Of a stretch of 37,358 nt of DNA, positions 1-9,476 are shown piece after piece. A model generated the notes under the pieces. That model was not told where the DNA came from. It saw only the letters and a list, made by a program, of their open reading frames with translations, and ran no database searches. How positions within the stretch are numbered: the first letter of the stretch is position 1; each line of letters opens with the position of its first letter. This DNA is from Paracoccaceae bacterium (GTDB lineage: Bacteria; Pseudomonadota; Alphaproteobacteria; Rhodobacterales; Rhodobacteraceae): assembly GCA_016764835.1 (NCBI GenBank), contig JAESRD010000298.1:1-37358 (forward strand). The letters are read 5' to 3'. The position numbers were made by a program, and so were the translations under genes.

Positions 1-220
1 AAACCGCGGTAACAACCGGGCGGTTACCGCAAACCTTGCAATCATTGTATTTGAGTTTGGCAAGATGGCCTTGGAACGCGGCAATTTTATCGGCAACCGA
101 CCGGGTCTCATCTTGGCCGCACTCAGCGCGAGCCGCCATGGCGCCATGCTTTTTTTGATGCTGTGAAGCGCGGCTGACATCTCGTTCTGTGTCTTGGCCG
201 ATACGCCGGTCAAACCTCAT
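1..220 (-). CDS. Partial unknown protein, last gene of the NRPS operon (N-terminal 73 residues)
   Basis: A reading frame starts at an ATG at 220-218 and stays open to the window edge (73 codons). Its start overlaps the stop of the dehydrogenase gene in an ATGA arrangement, as at other junctions of this operon, which suggests translational coupling. The visible part is hydrophilic and ends near a CxxC pair (DCKVCGNRP), so it may begin a metal-binding module. I do not recognise the family and the 3' part is outside the window. The reading frame and overlap are seen; that it is a real gene is inferred. Confidence 0.5.
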   Translation of the reverse strand, partial: MRFDRRIGQDTERDVSRASQHQKKHGAMAARAECGQDETRSVADKIAAFQGHLAKLKYNDCKVCGNRPVVTAV

Positions 221-1338
221 GAATTCCGCTGCATTTTGGCGATAATCTGGCGTTGGATATCAGAGGTGCCGCCATAGATTATACTGCCGACAGCATCTGG
301 CAGATCCGTATTGACATAAGCGCCCAGCATCATGGACTTGGCGGCAAAGGTGCGGGCTGCATCAACGCTATTGGCCAAAAAACTTTCTGAAATATGCAGC
401 TTGGTCAGCGCGGCAAGCGTGGGGTCATTCTCACCATTGTCAGACGCCCAAGCCGCCTTTTGCAACATCAACAGACTGGTCTCATAACGTAGCCGCATAT
501 CGGCCAGGCGGTTGCTGACCGACTGGTTTGCGTCGATTGGCGCGCCAAATACCTGACGGTCGCGGCCATAGGCGATGCAATCTTCAAGTTGACGTTTCAT
601 GGCACCAACATGGGTGGCCAGAATGAACCGACGTTCCCAATCGAGCGAGGCAATAAAGATGCTCTGACCACCGCCTTCAGGGCCAAGGCGCGTGCTTTTA
701 TCTATGCGGCATTCTTTAAATGTAAGGGTGCCAAAGGGCAGCGTATCTGAACCTGCTTTGGCTTTGTGGCTCCCACGGGTCAGCCCAACCGTGTCTGCAT
801 CTATCAAAAAGGCACTGATGCCCCAAGCGCCATGGTCGGGGTTGGTTTTGGCGAAGACGAAAGCCAGATCGCAGGCCGGGGCCATCCCGATCCACTCTTT
901 CGAACCGGTGAGGATATAGGCATCACCGTCGGCGATTGCCGATGTTTGCAAGCCCATAGCATCTGAGCCTGAACCGGCTTCTGTAACGCCGTGGGCGCAC
1001 AATATTTCGCCCCCTATGAGCGCTGGTAAAAGGCTATTTTTTTGCCCTTCAGAGCCGAAGGACAATATTGGCATCTGCATTGACCAAAGCTGGGCGCTTA
1101 GCCCAAGTGCCAAGCCGTTATCGGGGCAGCCGCGGCCAAATTCGTGCAATATGTGTATTGCCGTTTGGCAATCATATCCGGCACCGCCATAGCGCGCGGG
1201 CATCGTCAGGCCAAGCATGCCGTGGTCGGCGCAGGCTTGCCAAAGTTTGCGCCAATCTGCGGTTAGGTCTAGGCCTTTGGCAAAGGCATAAGTGGCGGCA
1301 CCAAGCTCTTGGGTAGCCGGGGGTAGGCTAAAATCCAT
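217..1338 (-). CDS. Acyl-CoA dehydrogenase family flavoprotein, probably acting on a carrier-protein-bound substrate
   Basis: A 373-residue protein of normal length for the acyl-CoA dehydrogenase fold (N-terminal helical, middle beta and C-terminal helical domains). The FAD/substrate loop around residues 118-126 (VTEAGSGSD) and the C-terminal YGGTSDIQR are clear. The usual catalytic glutamate of YEGTxxIQ is glycine here (G356), but helix G carries LDWERR with E235, where isovaleryl-CoA dehydrogenase and prolyl-PCP dehydrogenases place their catalytic glutamate. The gene follows the terminal NRPS gene directly (stop and start share base 1338). With the stand-alone A and PCP genes upstream it recalls the RedW/PltE-type trio that desaturates a PCP-bound amino acid. 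The family is certain; the carrier-bound substrate is inferred. Confidence 0.9.
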   Translation of the reverse strand: MDFSLPPATQELGAATYAFAKGLDLTADWRKLWQACADHGMLGLTMPARYGGAGYDCQTAIHILHEFGRGCPDNGLALGLSAQLWSMQMPILSFGSEGQKNSLLPALIGGEILCAHGVTEAGSGSDAMGLQTSAIADGDAYILTGSKEWIGMAPACDLAFVFAKTNPDHGAWGISAFLIDADTVGLTRGSHKAKAGSDTLPFGTLTFKECRIDKSTRLGPEGGGQSIFIASLDWERRFILATHVGAMKRQLEDCIAYGRDRQVFGAPIDANQSVSNRLADMRLRYETSLLMLQKAAWASDNGENDPTLAALTKLHISESFLANSVDAARTFAAKSMMLGAYVNTDLPDAVGSIIYGGTSDIQRQIIAKMQRNS

Positions 1339-4300
1339 TACGTCTCATCCGCGTTAAGAACGACAGCCAAAGCACTTGTCCATGCCAAAAGAGCGTCAGG
1401 GTTTCGTTGGAGGTCGAGATGTTCGTAAGCCAAGGTTTGCGCCTGCATCTGTGGCAGTGCTGCGCTCAGCCAACCGGCTTCTGCCAGCTTGTCAACCGTG
1501 CCACGTGTCATCGCCACATCAACCGGGCCGGGGTAGATTGGCGGCTGATATTGCGACAACAGCTTGCGGTAAGCGTTGCCAATATAGGCCCGGCGCGCCT
1601 TGCCCGCATCATCATTAATGCTGCGGGCGGTTTTGTAATAGGTCATCAGCACCTGCCCGGCCGCATAATGCGCAAAACGGCGCAAATGGTCGACGCTGTC
1701 TTCGGCGGTGGTGCCTTTTGGCTTGCGCAACGCATAAGACGGGTCGAGCAGAAACAGGGTGCTGACGGTTTCGCCGGATATGCGCAGCTGATGCGCCATT
1801 TCGAGGGCGATAATCGCGCCGAGGGAGAAGCCGCCAAGATGGTAAGGCCCGGTTGGCTTGAGCACCTTGAGCCGGGTAACGGCGTTTGTCGCCAAGTCTT
1901 CAATTCGGTCGCTTGTTGAGATTTCTCCGGCAATATAATGCGAGAACAAGAAGGCCAGTGGGCGAGCGCTCCCCAGCGCCCGGTTGAGATAAGAATGCAT
2001 TTTCAGGCTGCCATGTACCATGAAAAACAACGGCTTATCCCCCGTCTCATGGGTCAGCACGATGGTGTTGTCGCCGCTGGTCGAAATACTGGTTTCGGCG
2101 AGGTCGTGAATGTGGGCTGCGAGATCTGCAAGCACTGGATATTCAAACACTTCATGCGGGGCGAGGCCAAGGCCCGCCTCCTCAGCCTTTAGCCCCAATG
2201 CGATGGTTTTGAGACTGTCACCGCCCAGCTCAAAAAAGTTATCGTTGCGCGAAATATCTGTGTGGCCAAGCAGCTCCGCCCAGATACCAGCCAAGGTTTT
2301 TTCGGCAAAACTTTGCGGAGGGGCACGCGGCACGGAAACGGCGGGTTGAAGCGATAACAACGCGCTGGTGTCGATCTTTCCATTTGGCAAATGTGGGACA
2401 GTATCGACCATGATAATGCTGGCCGGGATCATATAGCCGGGTAAATATTTGGCCAGCTGGCGCCGGGCTAATGCCGGGTCAACCGCTCCGACGACAAAAC
2501 CGCAAAGCGCGTTTTGTTTGACAAGCACCACGGTGTCAGCACCGGTGACTTGGCTTAATGCGCCCTCTACTTCTGACAGCTCAATCCGGTGGCCTCTGAT
2601 CTTCACCTGCGCATCGGTGCGGCCCTGAAAAACCACCTGACCATCGGCGTTAACATATCCCATATCGCCGGTCTTGTAGTGACCCTGCGCCAAGCCCGGT
2701 TTGTCTTGCCAATAGCCCAGGGCCACGCCGGGGCCGCGGACCACAATCTCGCCGCTGGCGCCGTTGGGTAAGGGGCAGCCGTCGGGGTCGCAAATGGAAA
2801 GAGACGTGCCATTTGGCGGCGTGCCTATGGGGGTGTCGAGGTTTGGGTTGTGATCGGTGATATCAGCCGCTGCGCACCAGACCGTGGCTTCGGTCGGTCC
2901 GTATTCGTTGAACAATCGCACATGCGGCAGCTGGTTTTTATGCGCGGCTACAAGCGCCGGTGGCACCGCTTCGCCAGCGACAATGACAACTGACAAATTG
3001 GTTATTTGCTCGAAAATGAGCGTTGGCAGAATGGTTTGGTACAGGGCGGGCAGGCAAAGGAAATGGCTGGTCTTGGTGTCAACAATCTGCTGTTTTAGCG
3101 CGGCCAAATCTTGTTCTAAACGTGGTGCCGACACCACCAGCAAGCCGCCATGGGCCAGGGTCCAATAGATGCCGGCGACTGAACTGTCGAAGGCAAAAGA
3201 TGAAAGCAGCAGAAACGAGCTGGGTGGCTGTGGATAGGCATCGGCCCGCGCGGCGGTTGCATAACAAAGGTTGCCGTGGCTGATCATCACGCCTTTTGGC
3301 CCGCCCGAAGAGCCTGATGTGAAGATCACATAAGCAAGGTCACCGGGCTCTATGCTGACGGATGTAAGCGCTGGGGCCGGGCCATCTGGCTCATCAAGGT
3401 AGAACAGCTTGGCTTGGCTGGCCGGCAGCCGCGCACTGGCAATGATAGTGGTGATAATAGCGCGCGGGGCAATGGCTTGCAAAATATGCGCCAGCCGGGC
3501 GGGCGGATAGTCAAGATCAAGCGGGGTATAGGCAGCGCCGGTGCGCAAGATTGCCAACATGGCAACGACGACATCGGCGCCGCGCTCAAGCGCGATTGGC
3601 ACGACATCACCCTTGCCGATCCCGGCGGCTTGTAGGCGGGCGGCAATGTCGGCCGAGGCGCGCTCCAAGGCGGCATAGTTTAGCCTGCCGCTGTCTTGCG
3701 ACATTACCGCATCGGCGGCGGGGTTGGATTGTGCATGGGCGAGGATGGTCTCATGCACTGGCTCAAACTCGGCAATAGCTGGGGCGGCTACGGCTGTGGA
3801 CCAACTTGCAGTTGTGAGGTCAGCGATTGTGCCCAAACCCCCGGTAACTGTCTCCAACAGTTTGTTAAAATCGCTCAGCATCTCGCCGACGATTGGCAGG
3901 GTTAGGGCATTGGGGTCGTAGATAGCTTCAAAATGTAGCCTGTCGCGCGGTGTCACAAGCACGGCCAAAGGGAAGGTGCTGGCATCAGTTGCGCGCATAT
4001 TGGTAAAACGGATAGGGCCGGTTTGGGCGCCGCCATTTGGCGTGTCTTCAATCACAAAGAGGGTTTCAAACAGCTGCGTCTCGCGGCCCAAAGGCGCGGC
4101 ATCCCGCACATCTGACAAGGCCGAGAACTGATGGCTGCGCAGATGGCGCGCGTCTGCTTCGGCACGGCTCAGATAGGTTTCCCATGTTGTTGCTGGGTCA
4201 ACATGTAAGCGGATAGGCAGAGTGGTGATAAACGCCCCGGCGGCGCGCTCAATGCCCGCAATATCGGCTGGGCGGCCAGCATATGTTTGGCCAAATATCA

Positions 4301-5096
4301 CATCATCACTGGCGCTATAGCGGCGCAGCACAAGCGCCCATGCGCTGGTCAGAAGCGTGGTCAGCGTGACCCGTTGCGCCCGCGCATAGGCTCTGAGTCC
4401 GTGAAGATTTGGCCCATCAGTATGACAACGCCGGTGCATTTGTGGACCGTCACTTTCACCGATACGCAGGTTAATACTGGTTGGTCCGCCAAGGCCGCTG
4501 AGATATTGCGCCCAAAATGACCGCTCCGCCGATTTGTCACGGGCTTTTTGCCAAACCAGATAGTCTTTGAACTGCGCGGGCTGAGGCACTGTGCCACCGG
4601 CCAGATGGATGGCCAAATCCTGCATCACCACACCCGTTGACCAGCCGTCACTGATCATATGGTGCATTGCCCAGATCAAATGGTGGCGTGTCGGGTTTTG
4701 GCGCAGCAGCGTCACCCGCATCAGCGGTGCTGCGGTCAGATCAAAAGCCCGCGCCCGTTCGGCTTCGGCCAAAGCTGAGCACTTGGCCTTAAACCCGGCT
4801 GCGGTTTGGTCAGTGAGATCAACAACGTTAAACGGCAAGTCTATATTTTGGCGGATCACCTGAAGCGGCTGAGCCACTTCTTTCCAGATGAAACAGGCAC
4901 GAAAAGCATCACGGGCTTGGACCGCTGCCACTATAGCCGCTTTTAGAGCATCGGGCTCTAATGCGCCGTCAATATCAGCGCTGACAATTGCGACATAAGT
5001 GCCGGGCGGGGCCTTATGTTTGATGGTCTCAAATAGCATGCCCAATTGGGTGTCTGAGAGTGGTAATATATCGGCGACATTGTCGAGCGCGCCCAT
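1338..5096 (-). CDS. Terminal nonribosomal peptide synthetase module, C-A-PCP-TE
   Basis: About 1252 residues. The condensation domain has an intact HHxxxDG (HHMISDG, residues 145-151, LCL-like). The adenylation domain has A3 (IFTSGSSGGPKG, about 591-602), FAFDSSVAGIYW in A4, NEYGPTEATVW in A5 and the A10 lysine in LPNGKID (K907). The carrier domain has GGDS with phosphopantetheine Ser961. The thioesterase has GFSLG (Ser1091), Asp1118 and His1226 as a triad. Pocket residues read roughly D-S-A-C-I-A-E-V-W, which I cannot assign to a substrate. The start at 5096 lies one base after the upstream stop and behind GGGGGCAAG; a longer in-frame start at 5147 would overlap the previous gene by 50 bases. 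The TE should release the product by hydrolysis or cyclisation. No epimerisation domain is visible. Confidence 0.95.
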   Translation of the reverse strand: MGALDNVADILPLSDTQLGMLFETIKHKAPPGTYVAIVSADIDGALEPDALKAAIVAAVQARDAFRACFIWKEVAQPLQVIRQNIDLPFNVVDLTDQTAAGFKAKCSALAEAERARAFDLTAAPLMRVTLLRQNPTRHHLIWAMHHMISDGWSTGVVMQDLAIHLAGGTVPQPAQFKDYLVWQKARDKSAERSFWAQYLSGLGGPTSINLRIGESDGPQMHRRCHTDGPNLHGLRAYARAQRVTLTTLLTSAWALVLRRYSASDDVIFGQTYAGRPADIAGIERAAGAFITTLPIRLHVDPATTWETYLSRAEADARHLRSHQFSALSDVRDAAPLGRETQLFETLFVIEDTPNGGAQTGPIRFTNMRATDASTFPLAVLVTPRDRLHFEAIYDPNALTLPIVGEMLSDFNKLLETVTGGLGTIADLTTASWSTAVAAPAIAEFEPVHETILAHAQSNPAADAVMSQDSGRLNYAALERASADIAARLQAAGIGKGDVVPIALERGADVVVAMLAILRTGAAYTPLDLDYPPARLAHILQAIAPRAIITTIIASARLPASQAKLFYLDEPDGPAPALTSVSIEPGDLAYVIFTSGSSGGPKGVMISHGNLCYATAARADAYPQPPSSFLLLSSFAFDSSVAGIYWTLAHGGLLVVSAPRLEQDLAALKQQIVDTKTSHFLCLPALYQTILPTLIFEQITNLSVVIVAGEAVPPALVAAHKNQLPHVRLFNEYGPTEATVWCAAADITDHNPNLDTPIGTPPNGTSLSICDPDGCPLPNGASGEIVVRGPGVALGYWQDKPGLAQGHYKTGDMGYVNADGQVVFQGRTDAQVKIRGHRIELSEVEGALSQVTGADTVVLVKQNALCGFVVGAVDPALARRQLAKYLPGYMIPASIIMVDTVPHLPNGKIDTSALLSLQPAVSVPRAPPQSFAEKTLAGIWAELLGHTDISRNDNFFELGGDSLKTIALGLKAEEAGLGLAPHEVFEYPVLADLAAHIHDLAETSISTSGDNTIVLTHETGDKPLFFMVHGSLKMHSYLNRALGSARPLAFLFSHYIAGEISTSDRIEDLATNAVTRLKVLKPTGPYHLGGFSLGAIIALEMAHQLRISGETVSTLFLLDPSYALRKPKGTTAEDSVDHLRRFAHYAAGQVLMTYYKTARSINDDAGKARRAYIGNAYRKLLSQYQPPIYPGPVDVAMTRGTVDKLAEAGWLSAALPQMQAQTLAYEHLDLQRNPDALLAWTSALAVVLNADET

Positions 5097-5097
5097 A

Positions 5098-8000
5098 TTA
5101 CTTGCCCCCAAGTTGACGGGCAAGTGCGGCCATATCAGCCTCACCAAGCGAGATCAGCGGCGCGTCATCGGTGGTGGGTTTGTTGGCAGGTTTGTTGGTG
5201 GCGGGCACCAAGTTTTCAGCCAATGCCCGGATGGTTTGGTGTTCAAAAACCGCATTAGCCGCCAGCGGCAGGCCATTATCACTGGCCTCAATAGCAATTT
5301 GAATCGCGGCGATACTGTCGCCGCCAATGTCATAGAAATTATCGGTTACGCCAATCTTGTCAGAGCCAATGACCGACCTGAACACCGCAAGCAGTTGGCT
5401 CTCGGTCTCGCCTTCAGGGGCGACTTGGCCGTACGCTTTGTGGCGGTGGTGAATGTCGGGTGCGGGCAGCGCTGTGGTATCAACTTTGCCGTTTGAGTTA
5501 AGCGGTAGCTCAGACAGCCGAATGATATGGGCGGGCACCATGGCGCGTGGCAAGGTCCGGCCGAGATGGGCGCGAATTTCTGCCTCATCCGGGGCGTTGC
5601 CAGTAATATAGGCGACAAGTTCGGGGCGGTTATCTGTCAACGGTTCATGAAAGCCAACCTCGTTGAGAATGTTTTGCACATTGCTCGGGTCAATCGCGTC
5701 TTGCAGCTCGTCAACCGCTTCAGCGCGGGTCTTGTGGCCCATCCGCACATCCCAACTATAAGGCAACGCATAATTGTGGAAGCCTTCGCGCCGCAAATGC
5801 ACGTAAATCCCGGCATCATTGATCAAACAATTGGTTGACCGGCCGGTGTCACCGGGCCGTATCCACGGGGCTTTCTGCGTCAAAAAGTCATAAATTTCGC
5901 CGACAGGCACATCAATATAGCGGTAAATGTCAATGATTTCGACATCGTCAAAAATTTTGCCGTTTTGCAGGTCTTGGGTCTTGAGATGCTGGGTAATCGC
6001 GTCTTCGGTTCGGTGGTAGGCTTTGCGCAGATCAAGCACGAGGTTCTCAAGCTCATCAACCGTCGGCGTTCTGTTTTCGAACAGCTCGGGCGTAAGTCTG
6101 GTCTCAAAGAATTGCCCGCGCGAAAGCCCGGTGACAATTGCCGGTATGCCCTCATCGCGCGCCACGCGCAGTGCCAAAGTGTAGATGGTTTTGAAGCAGC
6201 CCTGACAAACATTTGAATGCCGCGTCAGACTATCTGCAAAAATAGCGTTCATGGCTGGAGTGGTCAGGAACCTGTGGTCAACGCCGAGATCATCGGTCAC
6301 GCGGGTGATATTGGCTTTGGCTTCGGGCGAAATATAGCCGTTATCAAGCGTCAGGGTTAGGATGTTTGAGGTCAGCGCAGCAAACCGGTAAAGCGCATAA
6401 GTGCTATCTTTACCGCCACTTAGCAGGACAATTGCATCATATTTGCCGCTCTTGCGGGCGGGCAGCGTTTTGACCAAGTTTTGCAGGGCTTCGGGGGTTT
6501 TGAAATAGGCGGCCGCGCGGTGCTTATAGGTCTCAAAACCTGCGCAGATATTGCAGATACCATTGGTGATTTTGGTGCCGGGCACGCTGTCGGTAATGCC
6601 GCATCGGGTGCAGCTATTTTGCGCTTGCTTTGGGTCGTAAAGTCGGCGCTGAAATGTGGTAACAAAGGCCGTGGTGATGGTTGGTATAGCCTTTAGCGCG
6701 GCCTCAATTTCGGCGGGTTCCATGCGTATGCCACCGATTTTCATCTGGGTATCGGCGCGGCCCAGATAGTGGATGTTCGCCTGCTCGTCACGCCGGGCAA
6801 GATCGCCGCTTTTGTAGAGCCGGACCTTGGTGATGGGGTGGGTGATGAACCGTTCAGCGGTAAGGTCGGCACGCTTAAAATAGCCATTTGCTAAGCGGCC
6901 TTCGATATAAATTTCGCCTATAATGCCGGTCGGCACCGGGTTTAGCCCAGAATCAAGAATATGTATGCGAATGTTATCCGCCGCCTTGCCAATTGGCACC
7001 GATGCGCCAATATCGGTGCCCGGTGTAAACCGATGGATCATACAGCCAACAACCGCTTCTGTTGGGCCATATTCGTTGATTATTTCGATGTCATTCCCAA
7101 ATTTTCGGAGCGTATGGCGGCAAATTTCTGTGGTTAGGTTTTCGCCGCCCAAGACCAGCGTTTTGATGCGTTTTGGAGTGGCTTTCGTTTTCAATACCAA
7201 CGCCAGATGCGCAGGCGTAAGTTTTATGACATCGACTAGATCGTCAGCGATCACATCCAAAATTGCCAGATCTGGACCGTGCGCCGCATCTGGATATACC
7301 ACGATTTTGCCGCCTGTGATCAGCGGTACAAACAGCGATGTCAGCGTAAGATCGAAGCCGATAGAGGAATAGAGTGGGTAAGTTTTTGCGCCGGTCGGCC
7401 CAAAATTTTGCGCAGCCCACTGTACATATTCGGCAAGGTTTTGGTGATCTACGGCCACGCCTTTGGGGGTGCCAGAGGAACCAGATGTGAAGATCACATA
7501 GGCTGGATCTGTAGCCGCAGGGGGGGGCAGTGTGGGGACGTCAGTTTGCGGCGCGGAATCAAGTTTAAGGATAGGTAGATCGAGATCGGTAGCCAAATCT
7601 ATGGTCTGTGCATCTAAACAAATGCAAGACGGTCCGAGCTTATTGGCAATGGTTTTGACCCTTTCGGGTGGCGTATCAGCGGCGAGGGGCACAAACGGTG
7701 CCCCGGCTTTGAGCGCGGCCAATATACATGTGACAAGTGCCTCAGAACGGGTGGCAAAAATCAAAACTGGCATTTTGGGCGTTATCGTTGCGGCCAGCCG
7801 GTCAGAGGCGGTGTCAAGCTGGGCATAGGTCAGACTGCCAGAGGGGCTGGTAATCGCCACCGCATCAGGTGTGGCCCGTACTTGCGCATTTATAGCGCTC
7901 AGAATGGTTTTATGTGATATTTCGGTATGCATGCCTTCTAGCGCAGCTGGCGCAGGCAATAGCGGAATATGGCTGATAATTTGCGTAGGGCCCTGTAACA

Positions 8001-9243
8001 GCGCGTCAAACAGACACAAGATATGCTCAGGAAAAGCAGCGGCCTTTTCACGGTCAAACACCGCCAAGTTTAAGTCGGCCTCAACGGTGAAACACCCGGT
8101 ATTGCCAAAGTCATAAACATGTAGGCGCAGGTCATGCCCCGGATCATGTGCTCCCGGATGCAGCCATTCTATTTGGGTTTTGGCGCCGGCAAACAGACCA
8201 TAATCAACCGGTATATAGTTGAGCACGGCATGGAAAAGATTGGCAGTTGCGGCCGAAGATGCGCCCGGTTTTGCATGGCGCAAATAGCCCATGACTTCGA
8301 TAAGTATGCGGGCATAAAGGGTCTCGAATGTATCGGATTCATCGATCTCAACCGCCAACGGATACATCTCAATAAACAGCCCGACCGTTGCTTTGAGGTC
8401 CGGCGTGGCGCGGTTATGCGACGGCGCGCCGAGCGTGATTTGCCTGTCGCCGGTGACGCGATGAAGGAAGGCGGCATAGAGCGTTGCAAGCAGCGCAAAA
8501 GTTGAGAGATCGGCGCTAATAGAGCGAAATGGCGGCTGATGCGCCAGCGTTCTAAGCGCGGCACTCCGGGCGGCTCCAAAGGGAATGGAAACCCGGCGCG
8601 ACGCGCTTTTTGCCTGATTACGTATGCCGATATACGGTGCTGAATTGGGCACATGATCCAGCGATTTTGCCTGCCAATAGTCTCGTGCGGGCTTGAGTTT
8701 GGCGCTGTTATGCAGGGCTGTTTCCCGGGCCGCATAATCTGCAAATTTAGGTGAAGTTTGCGCCGTAATGCCCTGATAATTATCAGATACTTCTTTGAAT
8801 AAAAGTGCGCCTGACCAAGCGTCTGTTGTAATATGATGTTGGCAGAAGAACCAAACCCAGTGGTCCGAACCCAGTTTTAACAGGCAAGTATCATAGCTGC
8901 CGCATGCAAGGTCTATGGGCCGTGTCGCCCGTTTTGCAACCCATGCCGCCACTGCCGCTTCAACATCAGGTTCAGCGCTAAAATCGAGCATTGGTGGAAA
9001 GGCAGGTAAATCTGACCGCAGGCTTTGAATCAGGCCAGAGCCGGAGCCTGTAAACACGGTTTGCATGGCGTCATTGGCCTGCACCATATCCGTAAATGCG
9101 CGGGCAAACCGAGCAGGATCAAGCTGCAGATGCAGGTCAAAGCGCCATGCCATATTATAGAGCGGTGCCTCGCCAGCCAGCGCCTGCCCCATATGAATAA
9201 GCGATTGGCTTTGGGTCACTGGTATTGTCGCAGCTGCGCTCAT
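5098..9243 (-). CDS. NRPS module C-A-PCP with a PP-loop ATPase inserted in the adenylation domain
   Basis: A 1381-residue protein. The condensation domain (about 1-425) has HHITTDA (residues 136-142; the motif glycine is alanine). The adenylation domain (about 440-1260) has A3 (582-596), FDLTLTS (630-636), GGEN (699-702), NEYGPTEAVVG (723-733), A8 (GRADTQMKIGGIR, 828-840), A9 (LPRAMVP, 1231-1237) and the A10 lysine K1253. Pocket residues D631, L632, T635, K674, V697, G699, E724, V732, G733 read DLTKVGEVG, one residue from the classical Asn code. About residues 870-1202, between A8 and A9, form a foreign domain: zinc ribbon C878/C881/C897/C900, PP-loop SGGKDS (942-947), CxxC (C1013, C1016) and C1139. 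The C-terminal carrier domain has GGDS with Ser1310. The start overlaps the upstream PCP gene by ATGA. Domain identities are firm; the insert's chemistry is not known. Confidence 0.95.
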   Translation of the reverse strand: MSAAATIPVTQSQSLIHMGQALAGEAPLYNMAWRFDLHLQLDPARFARAFTDMVQANDAMQTVFTGSGSGLIQSLRSDLPAFPPMLDFSAEPDVEAAVAAWVAKRATRPIDLACGSYDTCLLKLGSDHWVWFFCQHHITTDAWSGALLFKEVSDNYQGITAQTSPKFADYAARETALHNSAKLKPARDYWQAKSLDHVPNSAPYIGIRNQAKSASRRVSIPFGAARSAALRTLAHQPPFRSISADLSTFALLATLYAAFLHRVTGDRQITLGAPSHNRATPDLKATVGLFIEMYPLAVEIDESDTFETLYARILIEVMGYLRHAKPGASSAATANLFHAVLNYIPVDYGLFAGAKTQIEWLHPGAHDPGHDLRLHVYDFGNTGCFTVEADLNLAVFDREKAAAFPEHILCLFDALLQGPTQIISHIPLLPAPAALEGMHTEISHKTILSAINAQVRATPDAVAITSPSGSLTYAQLDTASDRLAATITPKMPVLIFATRSEALVTCILAALKAGAPFVPLAADTPPERVKTIANKLGPSCICLDAQTIDLATDLDLPILKLDSAPQTDVPTLPPPAATDPAYVIFTSGSSGTPKGVAVDHQNLAEYVQWAAQNFGPTGAKTYPLYSSIGFDLTLTSLFVPLITGGKIVVYPDAAHGPDLAILDVIADDLVDVIKLTPAHLALVLKTKATPKRIKTLVLGGENLTTEICRHTLRKFGNDIEIINEYGPTEAVVGCMIHRFTPGTDIGASVPIGKAADNIRIHILDSGLNPVPTGIIGEIYIEGRLANGYFKRADLTAERFITHPITKVRLYKSGDLARRDEQANIHYLGRADTQMKIGGIRMEPAEIEAALKAIPTITTAFVTTFQRRLYDPKQAQNSCTRCGITDSVPGTKITNGICNICAGFETYKHRAAAYFKTPEALQNLVKTLPARKSGKYDAIVLLSGGKDSTYALYRFAALTSNILTLTLDNGYISPEAKANITRVTDDLGVDHRFLTTPAMNAIFADSLTRHSNVCQGCFKTIYTLALRVARDEGIPAIVTGLSRGQFFETRLTPELFENRTPTVDELENLVLDLRKAYHRTEDAITQHLKTQDLQNGKIFDDVEIIDIYRYIDVPVGEIYDFLTQKAPWIRPGDTGRSTNCLINDAGIYVHLRREGFHNYALPYSWDVRMGHKTRAEAVDELQDAIDPSNVQNILNEVGFHEPLTDNRPELVAYITGNAPDEAEIRAHLGRTLPRAMVPAHIIRLSELPLNSNGKVDTTALPAPDIHHRHKAYGQVAPEGETESQLLAVFRSVIGSDKIGVTDNFYDIGGDSIAAIQIAIEASDNGLPLAANAVFEHQTIRALAENLVPATNKPANKPTTDDAPLISLGEADMAALARQLGGK

Positions 9244-9476
9244 GAACGCTGGCCCAAATAGGCGATAATTGCATTGATCGTGGCGAAGTTTTCTAAGATC
9301 ACATCTTCGGGCGGGATATGGATACCCGCCTCGGTTTCAAGGTGGCTCACAAGTGTCATAACCCCCAAACTATCGACAAGACCGGACAGCAACATGTTCT
9401 CATCTGTCGCAACACTTTGCCCAGCCAATAGGTTGGTTTGAACGAAGGTCTGCAATTGGGTTGCGGTGATATTCAT
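9240..9476 (-). CDS. Stand-alone peptidyl/acyl carrier protein
   Basis: A 78-residue protein of the size and helical pattern of a discrete carrier protein, with the phosphopantetheine motif GLVDSLG (Ser36). It overlaps the preceding adenylation gene by four bases and the following NRPS by four bases, so it is probably translated in a fixed ratio with both. The likely role is to receive the amino acid activated by the adjacent stand-alone A enzyme, present it to the dehydrogenase encoded at the end of the operon, and then donate it to the first condensation domain. The order A-PCP-C supports this, but the substrate is inferred. Confidence 0.92.
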   Translation of the reverse strand: MNITATQLQTFVQTNLLAGQSVATDENMLLSGLVDSLGVMTLVSHLETEAGIHIPPEDVILENFATINAIIAYLGQRS

